Shown in pieces: positions 8,115 through 16,839 of a stretch of 53,330 nt of DNA. The position numbers and the translations under genes are program-made. How positions within the stretch are numbered: the first letter of the stretch is position 1; each line of letters starts with the position of its first letter. Source of the stretch: Thermoanaerobacterium saccharolyticum. Its GTDB lineage: Bacteria > Bacillota > Thermoanaerobacteria > Thermoanaerobacterales > Thermoanaerobacteraceae. Under the pieces are notes generated by a model that searched no databases, was not told the DNA's origin, and was given only the letters and a program-made list of their open reading frames with translations. The stretch is taken from contig NZ_BBKT01000035.1 in NCBI RefSeq assembly GCF_000747665.1, positions 1-53,330 of the forward strand, given 5' to 3'.

Positions 8115-9108
8115 TCAAAGCAGTACCATTAAAAAGATTGCATAGAAAATGATGCCTGACATCAAAACAAATGGGCTTAAACTTTTTTTGCTGGATGCAT
8201 ATAAAAGGCATATATACGATGATATAAGTGACAACATGGTTGTAAGCATAGTAAGTCCGGTCAAATGCCATTCTGTAAACATCATGCCTATGGCAACAGG
8301 CACAGATGATTGAAATACCATTGCCCCTGTTATGTTTAAAAGGGCAAGGGTATCTTTTTTTTTGTCCCACCCATAAGACAGAGTTAAGCTTTTCTGGAAG
8401 CTCAGTTGCTATAGGCGTTATGATTAATGACAGTATGGCTGGGGGAATCCCTGCCATCGCAGATACTTGTTCTGTGTACTTTATAAATATGTGGGCGCCA
8501 TAGGATATCCCCAAAAGGGAAAATATAAGCTGCAAAAGGATGAGATGTACAGTAGGCTTTGAATGAAAATGGGACGAGAAGTACAAATTTTTTACATCAT
8601 TTATGCTTTCATCATTAGATGAAAATGTGTGGATCACATAAACGAAGTATGAAACAAGTATAGCAATTGATACAACGCTTTTAATATCTATATAGTTATT
8701 TACTATGGAAGTGATGACGGCTAAAGAGTATATGATTATGAAATACGACATGTCCCTTTGAAATCCAGTCAGCGAAGGCGTTATTTTTAAAGATCTCTTG
8801 CGGAATAAAGCGTATATTACTGCAGAGGCGCCTGTGACAAAAAAGCCAAGTGTAGACAGCATGAAAGGGGCACCGACTATTGCACCAACACCTATTTCTT
8901 CTGATGATTGGCCATTGTGAAAAATGATTGCAATTACAGGTATAATCGTCTCTGGCATCGCTGTTCCTACAGCCGCAAAAATGCTTCCAATTACTCCTTG
9001 GTTTAAGTTTAACTTTTTGCCTAACCATTCTACGGCATTTGTAAAATAAGCACATGAAACCAATATAAATGCCAGGCTCATTAAAAGCATGATTATAAGT
9101 AAAGCCAA
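8115..9108 (-). pseudogene. CaCA-family cation (Na+/Ca2+-type) exchanger, broken by one-base frameshift
   Basis: Membrane antiporter with both alpha repeats: GSIFAAVGTAMPETIIPVIA near the N-terminus and SLIITPIATELPEKLNSVLW in the second half. Start is TTG 9108 after AAAGGAG. The frame fails at a run of nine T on the plus strand, 8355-8363 (A9 in the gene). One A fewer joins WVGQKK to DTLALLNITG and then the frame that starts MVFQSSVPVAIGMMF and ends at 8115, giving about 330 residues of normal exchanger. As written, the frame continues wrongly to 7957, across the stop codon of the convergent neighbour. Either a sequencing error or a recent inactivation. Confidence 0.8.
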
Positions 9109-9369
9109 TATAAACAGCTCCTTTTTGTTCTTTGAATTAGCGTAAGATTACATTAAATTATAATTTGGAATAAGAGATTATATTCATGGAATATTAATTT
9201 CATAGTAGGTTTTGAGTATTTAAAAATGTTGTGAAAAGCATTAAGACAGCTAAATTTTTGTTTAAAAAATTATGCTTATAATATAAATAAAGAGGCAGCC
9301 GTCCGTAAAATGCGGTTGCCTGAGAAACAGTTTAAAAGTTTTTAAATCGTCCTGGTATCAGCAGGGCGG

Positions 9370-9450
9370 TTATTTCCTCTTAAAATCGAGGACTGCTATA
9401 ATTAACATTCCAAACATTATCATTAAAGACAACGTTTGATATGTATTCGT
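9370..9450 (-). CDS. Short hydrophobic peptide, holin-like type I toxin
   Basis: The minus frame encodes a 26-residue peptide, (M)NTYQTLSLMIMFGML, then IIAVLDFKRK and stop: one membrane span and a basic tail. This agrees closely with the small putative holin-like toxins (PF16935) of Firmicutes as I know them. The start is uncertain: the family-like N-terminus begins at an ACG (complement of 9448-9450), while usual start codons are TTG (9430-9432) or ATG (9421-9423). Downstream on the same strand, AGGCAACCGC and its partner GGACGGCTGCCT form a hairpin (about 9291-9316) that would end the message. It may be a degenerate copy. Confidence 0.5.
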   Translation of the reverse strand, partial: TNTYQTLSLMIMFGMLIIAVLDFKRK

Positions 9451-9453
9451 TAG

Positions 9454-9479
9454 GCACTCATCAATTTGAGTGCTTTTTT
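9454..9479 (+). terminator. Rho-independent terminator (plus strand)
   Basis: Perfect 7-bp stem GCACTCA/TGAGTGC with a 6-base loop TCAATT and a T6 tail. No coding gene precedes it on the plus strand, which supports an untranslated transcript ending here. Confidence 0.8.
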
Positions 9480-9529
9480 GTTTGGCTGCATTAAAATCAT
9501 ATATATTGCGCTAGATTATAAAAATTAGA

Positions 9530-9558
9530 TTGACATTTTGTATAAAAAAGTATATTAT
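9530..9558 (+). promoter_or_regulatory. Sigma-A promoter for GalT-like / maltokinase / GlgM-like operon
   Basis: TTGACA at 9530-9535 and TATTAT at 9553-9558, spacing 17. The first gene starts at 9667, leaving a leader of about 100 bases in which I see no clear riboswitch. Confidence 0.65.
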
Positions 9559-9666
9559 ATACTTAAGAAGTGCACTCGGTTGCACATATCTATAATTAAT
9601 AAATAGCTGATTTTTCTTGCTTAGTTGATTTAATTGTGCTTTTTATTTTTTGATAAGGGTGATGAT

Positions 9667-10638
9667 ATGTCAGAGATTAGATATGATGTCGTTACAGGCA
9701 AGATAGCAGTCATTTCTACTGAAAGAGGGAAAAGGCCCCATGATTTTAAGAAGGCAGACGTCATAAAGAATAGCGGAATATGTCCATTTTGTCCTGGAAA
9801 TGAAACCATGACACCACCTACGCTTGTGGAGTTTCGGGGTGAAGACGGCATGTGGACATTAAGAGGGTTTAATAACAAGTTTGCAGCGTTTAAAAAAGAT
9901 GCGGATGTGGCTAAGCATGGAAGTGAATTGTACAAGGCAGATGATGGGTACGGTATGTCAGAGATTATAGTGGAAAGCCAGCATCATGATATGACTTTGG
10001 GGCAGATGGATTTAGAAGGCATTGAGAACATCGTAAAGGCACTTATTTTGAGATACGAGGATATTGTGAAAGATGAAAAGATTAAGTACGTGCAGATGTT
10101 TAAAAACTTTGGTGCAAACGGTGGTGCTTCCTTAGAGCATGGACATTGGCAGATTATGGGCGTACCATTTATACCTGAGGCTTTGGAGAGAGAGCTTAAA
10201 GGCATTGAAAGGCATGAGGCAGATACCGGAAGATGCCCTTACTGCCACATCATAGATGAAGAACTGAAAGATAATGTAAGAATCGCTGCCGAGAATGATA
10301 AGTTTGTGGTTATATGCCCGTATGCATCACAATTTGCGTATGAATCGTGGATACTGCCTAAAAAACACGCCAAAGCTTTTAATGAAATGGATGGCGATGA
10401 CATAAGAAGTCTTTCATTACTACTTAAATCGCTTGTAAAGAAGTATGAAGATCTTTTTGACAATCCGCCGTACAATATAGTCATTCATACAGTGCCACAT
10501 CATGATAGACGCGATTTTCATTGGCATGTAGAGATATTGCCAAGGCTTACAACCTTTGCGGGATTTGAGCTTGCAACAGGAGCGTATATAAATCCTACAC
10601 CGCCAGAAGAAGCAGCTTCAATCTTAAGGTTAGATTAA
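9667..10638 (+). CDS. Galactose-1-phosphate uridylyltransferase-like nucleotidyltransferase
   Basis: A HIT-superfamily nucleotidyltransferase of 323 residues. Zinc-type pairs are present (CPFCPGNE near the N-terminus, GRCPYCH in the middle), and the active-site region reads NFGANGGASLEHGHWQIMG, that is HGH where classical GalT has HPH. The C-terminal DRRDFHWHVEILPRLTTF is typical of the family. ATG 9667 follows AAGGGTG; the open frame further upstream is not needed. It heads an operon with a maltokinase-like and a GlgM-like gene and no galK or galE, so the substrate may be a glucose phosphate or nucleotide sugar of glycogen metabolism rather than galactose 1-phosphate. Confidence 0.72.
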   Translation: MSEIRYDVVTGKIAVISTERGKRPHDFKKADVIKNSGICPFCPGNETMTPPTLVEFRGEDGMWTLRGFNNKFAAFKKDADVAKHGSELYKADDGYGMSEIIVESQHHDMTLGQMDLEGIENIVKALILRYEDIVKDEKIKYVQMFKNFGANGGASLEHGHWQIMGVPFIPEALERELKGIERHEADTGRCPYCHIIDEELKDNVRIAAENDKFVVICPYASQFAYESWILPKKHAKAFNEMDGDDIRSLSLLLKSLVKKYEDLFDNPPYNIVIHTVPHHDRRDFHWHVEILPRLTTFAGFELATGAYINPTPPEEAASILRLD

Positions 10639-10656
10639 TTGAAAGGAATGGTTTAT

Positions 10657-12226
10657 GTGCACATTGAAGAAGGAGATTTTGATGGTTTTTTGTCGAAGAT
10701 AGATTATATTGTAAAAACTATCAAAGATGACAAGGTTCAAGAATTCAGATGGTTTCAGGAAAAAGCCTCGTATATAAAAGACAAGACGCTTTTTGACTAT
10801 GCTATATTGAGTATTGATAGATCATTTATTATTATTGCAGCACTTATAGATTTTATTTTTGAAACGATAAGTGGTGAAGAAAAAAAAATCTCGGTATTAT
10901 TTTCCTATTATTGTGAGAAAGAATGTTTTTGATGATAGTTGCTTGACCATATATGATGATGGGAAATGTGTGTTTGGCGTATATGATGCAGTTGATGATG
11001 TAGAGTACATCAGATGCTTAGATGATATATTAAGAGGTGGAAGAGAAATTGAGTTTAAATCAGGTAGCAGCCTTAAGCCTTACATGATTTTAAATCACGA
11101 CATATACAGTTCAAAAAGGTTAAACAACAAGTCCAGCAATAGCCTGACATTGCTTAGCAAAAACGAGATAGTGAAGACATTTAGGAGAATGGCTAATGGC
11201 ATGAACCCAGATCTTGAAATGACTTACATGCTTAGAAAGTACGGTTTTCACGATGTTCAAGATATTAGAGGGTATTTTTTGTACGACGATGGGAAAGGCA
11301 CCATATACACTCTTTCAATGTTTTCTCAGTACATTGAAAATGTAGCTGACATGTGGCAGTATACCCAGGAGTACTTGAAGGATTTTGTGAAGAAGTACGA
11401 TGGCAGCGACTTTGTAAGCTTTGTATACAAAAATTGCGACGATTATATGGGTGAAGTAAAAAAGATATCAGAGCTTATTGCCAACATGCATATTAAGTTG
11501 TCACTTATTAAAGAAAGGAATTTTGGCGTTTTAGAGCCTAATGAGTCTCACATAGATGAGATTACAAATCAGATAATATCCAATTTTAATTTGCTTTTGG
11601 ATTACATGAAAAATCAGGATTACGGCGATGATGTTGAAAGCCTTATAAAAAAGATAATCGATGACAAAAATTTGTTACTGGAAAGCATCGAAAATATTAA
11701 AGCTTTAGCGCCTTACTTTGGCAAATATTTAAGATGTCATGGCGACTTGCATTTAGAGCAGCTTTTAAAGAAAGAAGATGGCTATATACTTATAGACTTT
11801 GAAGGAGAGCCTACAAAACCTATTTCTGAGAGAAGCAGGCATATGTCTCCTTTAAAAGATGTGGCTGGCATGATAAGGTCATTTAACTATGCTGTTTACT
11901 CACAGTTTTTTGAGTACAAGGAAAATGGTAAAGATGACGCTGATTTAGAAAAAGTAGAAAATCTTTTGTCCACATGGGCAACCGTTATAACAAACGTGTT
12001 TGTTGAAAACTATGTAAATCTAATCAATGAACATGATACAGATTTAATACCTGATGAAAAATACATCACTGCCATTTTAGCCTTGTTTAAACTGGACAAA
12101 GCTGTGTTTGAAGCAATTTACGAGGTCAACAACAGGCCATCTTGGTTTAAGATACCGCTAAAAGGCATTATTGAGTGCATAGATGAATTAAAAAATATTT
12201 CAAGTTTGGAGGTATACAATGGATAA
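10657..12226 (+). pseudogene. mak: Maltokinase-like phosphotransferase, broken by one-base frameshift
   Basis: The C-terminal half carries the aminoglycoside-phosphotransferase-like kinase core: RCHGDLHLEQLL with catalytic Asp, then ILIDFEGEPTKP (metal-binding DFEGEP) and MSPLKDVAGMIRSFNYA, diagnostic of Pep2/Mak maltokinases that make maltose 1-phosphate. The N-terminal cap domain starts near GTG 10657 with AAAGGA before it. Nine A at 10880-10888 throw the frame: one fewer joins ISGEEKK to SRYYFPIIVRKNVF and gives about 522 residues. As written, there is a 97-residue fragment and a second frame from about 10871. The stop overlaps the ATG of the next gene by 8 bases. Confidence 0.78.
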
Positions 12227-13385
12227 TTTGAGAGTCACTTTATTTACAAATGAATTTCCGCCTAATATTTACGGTGGCGCAGGTGTCCATGTGGATTATT
12301 TGACGAGGGAATTATCAAAGCTTATGAATGTTGACGTCAGGTGCTTTGGAGATCAGGATAATCATTTTAAAAACATGGAAGTAAAAGGCTATAGAGAATG
12401 GGAGATGTTGAATAAAGCTTCTGACGACAAATTTAAAAAAGTGTTGGGCCCATTGACGACAGATATTGCCATGGTCAGCGATGGGATTTCGTCAGATATT
12501 GTCCACTGCCACACATGGTACACGTTTATGGCAGGTTTTCTGGCAAAGATGCTTTACGATATACCACTTATTGTCACTATTCATAGCTTAGAGCCTCTTA
12601 GACCTTGGAAGGAAGAGCAGCTTGGAAATGGGTATCACCTAAGCACGTGGATGGAGAGAACAGGTGTTGAGGCGGCAGACAAGATAATAGCTGTCTCCAA
12701 TGATTCTAAAAAAGATATCATGAAGTGCTACAATGTGCCAGAAGACAAGATTGAGGTCATATACAATGGAATAGACTTAAACCAGTACAAGAAGACTGAT
12801 TCAAACATGGCAAGAGAAAAATACGGAATAGACGGCAGGTACATCTTATTTGTAGGAAGGATATCAAGGCAGAAGGGAATAATTCATCTTATAGACGCTG
12901 TAAAATATTTGCCACAGGATGTAAAAGTCGTGTTGTGCGCTTCATCACCTGATACACAGGAAATCAAGGAAGAGATGGAGGAAAAAGTCAAGCTTTATGA
13001 AAACATCATCTGGATTGACAAGATGGTTTCAAAGGAAGAAGTCATAGAGCTTTACAGCAATGCCGATGTTTTTGTATGCCCATCTATATACGAGCCTTTT
13101 GGTATTATAAATCTTGAGGCAATGGCTTGTAGCACGCCGGTTGTTGCCAGCGCTACAGGTGGAATAAAAGAAGTAGTCGTAGATGGTGAAACTGGATTCT
13201 TAGTGGAGCCTGGCAATTCTTATGAATTAGCGGAAAAAATCAAGGTTCTGCTTAATGATAGGAATTTAGCTGCTTTATTCGGTGCAAACGGCAGAAGAAG
13301 AGTCGAGGACATGTTTAGTTGGAAATCAATTGCAAAAAAGACTTATGACCTTTATAAAAATGTTATAGAAAATTACAAAAAGTGA
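12219..13385 (+). CDS. glgM: GT4 glycosyltransferase, GlgM/GlgA-like (Corynebacterium-type glycogen synthase family)
   Basis: GT-B fold, 388 residues. The N-terminus has TNEFPPNIYGGAGVHVDYLT, then DIVHCHTWYTFMAG. The C-terminal half has ILFVGRISRQKGI and the GT4 catalytic/nucleotide signature PSIYEPFGIINLEAMAC. GlgM-type enzymes join glucose from ADP-glucose to glucose 1-phosphate, giving maltose 1-phosphate; GlgA-like elongation is the alternative. ATG 12219 with GGAGGT (12207-12212), overlapping the previous gene by 8 bases. Being translationally coupled to a maltokinase supports a maltose 1-phosphate theme, although no GlgE is present in the window. Confidence 0.78.
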   Translation: MDNLRVTLFTNEFPPNIYGGAGVHVDYLTRELSKLMNVDVRCFGDQDNHFKNMEVKGYREWEMLNKASDDKFKKVLGPLTTDIAMVSDGISSDIVHCHTWYTFMAGFLAKMLYDIPLIVTIHSLEPLRPWKEEQLGNGYHLSTWMERTGVEAADKIIAVSNDSKKDIMKCYNVPEDKIEVIYNGIDLNQYKKTDSNMAREKYGIDGRYILFVGRISRQKGIIHLIDAVKYLPQDVKVVLCASSPDTQEIKEEMEEKVKLYENIIWIDKMVSKEEVIELYSNADVFVCPSIYEPFGIINLEAMACSTPVVASATGGIKEVVVDGETGFLVEPGNSYELAEKIKVLLNDRNLAALFGANGRRRVEDMFSWKSIAKKTYDLYKNVIENYKK

Positions 13386-13401
13386 ACACACTAACTTTTT
13401 G

Positions 13402-13424
13402 AGAGCTTAAATGCTCTTTTTTTT
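13402..13424 (+). terminator. Rho-independent terminator after GlgM-like gene
   Basis: AGAGC (13402-13406), loop TTAAAT, GCTCT (13413-13417), followed by a run of T to 13424. A short stem but a strong T tract. Confidence 0.65.
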
Positions 13425-13499
13425 GTTTAGCTCATTTACTTTTAAATTTTGCGAGAAAGTTGTATACTATTATTAGAAATTTTTGATTGGAAGGTAATT

Positions 13500-14121
13500 A
13501 TGGAGAACACTAATATCTTATACAGCTTAATAATAGATTACGGTTACTTGGCATTGTTTCTGTCATTGCTGGTTGAAGGCACTGGAATGCCAGGACCTGT
13601 TGAGATACTTTTTCTTGCGGCAGGTTACCTTATATCAAGAGGGCAGATGAGCTTTTTGGCTGTAGTTTTGATTGCAGCATTAGGAAATGTGTCAGGAAAT
13701 GTATTAGCGTACATAATAGGTGCCAAATCAGGCAGGACTTTTGTAGAGAAGTATGGCCATTTTTTAAAGATAACTGTTAAAGACTTAGAAGGCATGGATC
13801 GATGGTTTTCAAAGTATGGTGGTGTTACTAATCTTTTAGGACGCCTCATAGGACTGCCAAGGACACCTGCTATCTGGGCTTCAGGCATAACAAGGATGGA
13901 CTTCAAGTCGTTTTTTTGTGTTTTCTGCCATCGGCGATCTTTTGTGGTCATTTTTTTGGACATCTGTTTCGTATTTAGTGTCGATGCAGATTTTGAAGAT
14001 AGACTTAATCGGCAGGACGTACCCATGGTGGAGTTATTTATTAATGCTTGTAGGTTTTATCCTATTTATGTACGTCGTTTGGAGGATATTTTTATGGATG
14101 AAAGAAAGATACTTGACATAG
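13500..14121 (+). pseudogene. DedA-family membrane protein, broken by one-base frameshift
   Basis: DedA proteins are polytopic membrane proteins implicated in membrane and lipid homeostasis. Seen are LVEGTGMPGPVEILFLAAGY and the DedA signature NLLGRLIGLPRTPAIWASG. ATG 13500 follows GGAAGG. Seven T at 13911-13917 shift the frame; with six, MDFKSFF continues into VFSAIGDLLWSFFWTSVSYL and two further membrane spans to a stop at 14121, about 206 residues as expected. As written, the DedA frame runs into the next gene and mimics a DedA-acetyltransferase fusion, which I consider false. Confidence 0.82.
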
Positions 14122-15206
14122 AGATAAAGATAGTGAGGGATGTAAGGACTCTTTTAAGCATCAAAGATATATGGCATCAGCTTGAGGAAAATTCTAAGGT
14201 GTACCCTTTCAACACTTTTGAATGGGTTGTAAATTGGTGGAAGTATTTTGGCGGTGGCAAAAAGCTGTGGATTCTTTTGGTGGTTGGCGATCAAAGTCCT
14301 ATTGGAATAGCGCCTTTTATGATTACATTTGGTGAGATGGGGCTTCCTGTAAAGAGGATAAAATTCATAGGCTCTAATAACAGCGATTACCTTGACTTCA
14401 TAGTGAGATACGGATATGAAGATGTGTTTTATCGTACACTTGTAAAGTATCTGGAGTCAACAATAGATAGGTTTACAGTGTTAGACTTGGAGCACCTTCC
14501 AGAAAGCAGCGGCATATATCCGTATATAATGGATAGCTGGCTTTACTACGATTACGATATTCAGGATGTATGCCCGTATATAAAGCTGCCGGCAACATGG
14601 GATGAATACTTAAGCACTCTTGATAGCAAATTTAGAAGAAATATAAAGTACGAGATCAAGAGATTTTTCACAAAGTGCGATGGAAGTTTTATGTGTATCG
14701 CAGATGAAAATGAGATAGATGATTCAATGGATAGACTAATAAAGCTGCATCAGGCAAGGTGGAGAAAACGACATATGCCGGGTGCATTTTATTCTAAGAG
14801 GATTAGGGATTTTCACAAGGCTTTGGCATTTGATTTTTTCAATAGAGGTATTTTAAGCTTGTTTGAATTAAAAGACAGTGATAAAATCGTTGCAAGCTTA
14901 TTAAGCTACCATGTAGGTAGAAAAAGGTATTACTACATAAGCGGATATGATTTGGATTACAGCAGATTAAGTGTTGGAGCTGTAACATTAGGATTATCGA
15001 TAAAACGCTCAATAGAAGTTGGTGATGAAGTCTACGATTTTTTAAGAGGAGATGAAAAGTACAAAGAAGATTGGACTAAGGATAAAAAGAGGAACATGAG
15101 GCTTATTGCTTCATATCCTTCTATTGCAGGCAGGTTTTACCTTTACTACATAATTGCTGAGAATAAAATAATAAACAAAATAAAAGATAGGTTCAGCCAT
15201 GACTGA
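14095..15206 (+). CDS. CelD/BcsL-type GNAT acetyltransferase
   Basis: About 370 residues of the GNAT_6/FemAB-like family: FEWVVNWWKYFG near residue 40, and in the C-terminal half YDLDYSRLSVGAVTLGLSI followed by VYDFLRGDEKYKEDW, the usual CelD/BcsL core. ATG 14095 has GGAGG about 11 bases before it, and overlaps the true end of the DedA gene by 27 bases. These enzymes are usually found with envelope polysaccharide genes; the acceptor is unknown here. The stop codon (15204-15206) lies inside one arm of the terminator. Confidence 0.78.
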
Positions 15207-15215
15207 ACCTATCTT
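15184..15215. terminator. Bidirectional terminator between convergent genes
   Basis: AAGATAGGTTCAG (15184-15196) and CTGAACCTATCTT (15203-15215) pair perfectly over a 6-base loop. A- and T-rich flanks on both sides suit both directions. It serves the acetyltransferase gene (plus) and the DUF881 gene (minus). Confidence 0.75.
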
Positions 15216-15244
15216 AATAAAATGTATTAAGGTAAGAGGCAAGT

Positions 15245-15979
15245 TTAATTTGTTGCTTTAGCGTATTTTAAGCTTATTGGATCTGTGTAGGCAGGGACTA
15301 CGATGTTTTTAGATGTCTGTATGTTCACTTTTATACCGTAATATTTAAGAGTATCTACAATGCCACCTTTAAGATTTAGTGAAGCTTCTAATGTGTCAGG
15401 GTTTCCAATCGCCTTTATAACGTATGGAGGAGCATATCTTGTAGAATTTATGTTGATGGTAGGACCTACACACCTTATTTCAGATGTAGCTATAAGCCTT
15501 TGGTCATTTATAGATATGGCTTCAGCCCCACCTGCTTTTAGCTCATTTACTACTTTTATCAGGTCTTCATCGTGTACCAAAAACATATTTGGGTCTTCTC
15601 CATCTTTTGGCTGAAGGTCGCTGTCGTTTAAAGTGACTATGACTCCTGGACCAGTCATGGCAGTAAAACCTGCAAGCTCTTTGTATTTTTCTACATCTTG
15701 CGATAGAGCATTTAAAGTCGCCTCATACTTTGATGATGAGCTGTTTAATTCATCAAGCTTTTTATTAAGTTCTGCTACTTGCTGTTTTAAGGCATTTCTT
15801 TCATCAGTCATGTTCTGCAGTTCGCTGCTTAGCTCATCAACATTTACGCTGCTTCCGCGGGATGTATCTGCTGCAGTCTTTACACTGCCTTGTATAGTCT
15901 TAAATTCCATTGATATCATAAAGCCCATTATTAGAAATACCATCACAAAAGAAACAACTTGAAAAACCTTACCCTTCAT
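15245..15979 (-). CDS. DUF881-family protein with N-terminal anchor and coiled coil
   Basis: About 244 residues. One membrane span near the N-terminus (VFQVVSFVMVFLIMGFMISM), a coiled coil (ELSSELQNMTDERNALKQQV and onward), then the DUF881 core with GPGVIVTLNDSD and a region containing AEAISINDQRL. Start ATG (complement of 15977-15979) is preferred to the longer frame because GGGGAGG lies 8 bases upstream. DUF881 proteins are often near cell-division or sporulation genes in Firmicutes; no such gene is next to it here and function is unknown. Confidence 0.82.
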   Translation of the reverse strand: MKGKVFQVVSFVMVFLIMGFMISMEFKTIQGSVKTAADTSRGSSVNVDELSSELQNMTDERNALKQQVAELNKKLDELNSSSSKYEATLNALSQDVEKYKELAGFTAMTGPGVIVTLNDSDLQPKDGEDPNMFLVHDEDLIKVVNELKAGGAEAISINDQRLIATSEIRCVGPTININSTRYAPPYVIKAIGNPDTLEASLNLKGGIVDTLKYYGIKVNIQTSKNIVVPAYTDPISLKYAKATN

Positions 15980-16127
15980 TTTTTCATCCTCCCCATGGGC
16001 TAATATATCCACTTATGAAAACTTCATTTTCATTCTATATATAATAATATCACGTATAAAGATAAAATTTATTAAAAAAATATTAATATTGTGTTACAGA
16101 TTAGTAATAAATTCATTTTCTTTTGAA

Positions 16128-16655
16128 TCATTGATCTTCTTTGTTTACTTTATTTTCTTCAGTCCCATTTTTTAAAGCCAATATCTCCTCTAAATCTTTG
16201 TTGTACTTGTCAATTTTAAGCATAGTGCTTTTGTACGCCAATATGTCTTCTTCATTTTTCTGTATGCATTTTATCAAAGATTTTTTCACGCTGTCAAAGA
16301 GAGTGTCGTAGCTCATATAGTCGTGTATGTCTAAATCCTCTATTTTTTCTGTCACCAACTGGTCATTTTCCACTTTATAAAGATAAAAGCTTCCGTCTGA
16401 TTTTAAAATTATTTTTTCGTCTATGCCTCTGTCGTAAATTATGATTCCTTCCCCGGTGGCAAACGTTTTGCCACTGTAGCTTCTCAGCGTTATATTTTCA
16501 ATGGCTATGTATTTTTTTAATGTCAGCAATATCTCTTTTACCTCTTTAATGGATTTTCCTAATACTTCCTGCATCTTTTTGCTGGCTTCTTCTTTGTCCT
16601 TTTCGCTTTCTGTAAGTCTTTCCATCAATTTCTTTATCTCGTCTATATCGCTCAT
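16128..16655 (-). CDS. Hypothetical protein, charged and mostly helical
   Basis: 175 residues starting at ATG 16655 with AAAGGATTGAG upstream. No family recognised. An N-terminal heptad-like segment (EIKKLMERLTESEKDKEEAS) suggests a coiled coil; the middle (FATGEGIIIYDRGIDEKIIL) looks like beta strands; the C-terminus is helical and very acidic and basic. No signal peptide or membrane span. It lies between the DUF881 gene and the divergent ldh, and appears monocistronic. Confidence 0.65.
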   Translation of the reverse strand: MSDIDEIKKLMERLTESEKDKEEASKKMQEVLGKSIKEVKEILLTLKKYIAIENITLRSYSGKTFATGEGIIIYDRGIDEKIILKSDGSFYLYKVENDQLVTEKIEDLDIHDYMSYDTLFDSVKKSLIKCIQKNEEDILAYKSTMLKIDKYNKDLEEILALKNGTEENKVNKEDQ

Positions 16656-16769
16656 TTAAACTCAATCCTTTCAAAAAACTTTGAAGTGCCTACTTTTAAT
16701 ATTCCACTTGTATTAATTTTTAAACGTAATAATATTTCAAAGCAAGAAGGACAAAATAAGATTAAAATT

Positions 16770-16799
16770 TAGACAATTTCATCAAAAACATGTTATAAT
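16770..16799 (+). promoter_or_regulatory. Probable sigma-A promoter of ldh
   Basis: TAGACA at 16770-16775 and TATAAT at 16794-16799, spacing 18, about 40 bases upstream of the ATG. Confidence 0.6.
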
Positions 16800-16839
16800 A
16801 TTATTAAAAGAAAATACATATTATTTAGGAGGCGATTTC

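Larger units (their letters stand above)
9254..9479 (+). ncRNA. Probable antisense RNA of type I toxin locus
   Basis: On the plus strand a TATAAT at 9277-9282 (with only a weak -35, TTTTTG at 9255-9260) precedes a structured region without an open frame. It ends in a strong terminator, GCACTCA (9454-9460), TGAGTGC (9467-9473) and six T. A transcript of about 190 bases starting near 9289 would be fully antisense to the small hydrophobic peptide gene at 9370-9450 and to its 3' end. That layout is the one known for TxpA/RatA and for holin-like toxin loci of Firmicutes. Inferred from layout only. Confidence 0.45.

Noticed and set aside
9285-9400. Riboswitch-like structured leader upstream of the GalT-like gene
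   Set aside because: The hairpins fit the 3' end of a holin-like toxin message and its antisense RNA, and a terminator at 9454-9479 separates them from the GalT promoter at 9530.
13449-15206. A single 585-codon DedA-acetyltransferase fusion gene
   Set aside because: The missing DedA spans lie in the next frame after a T7 tract, and the second gene has its own ribosome site and ATG at 14095.
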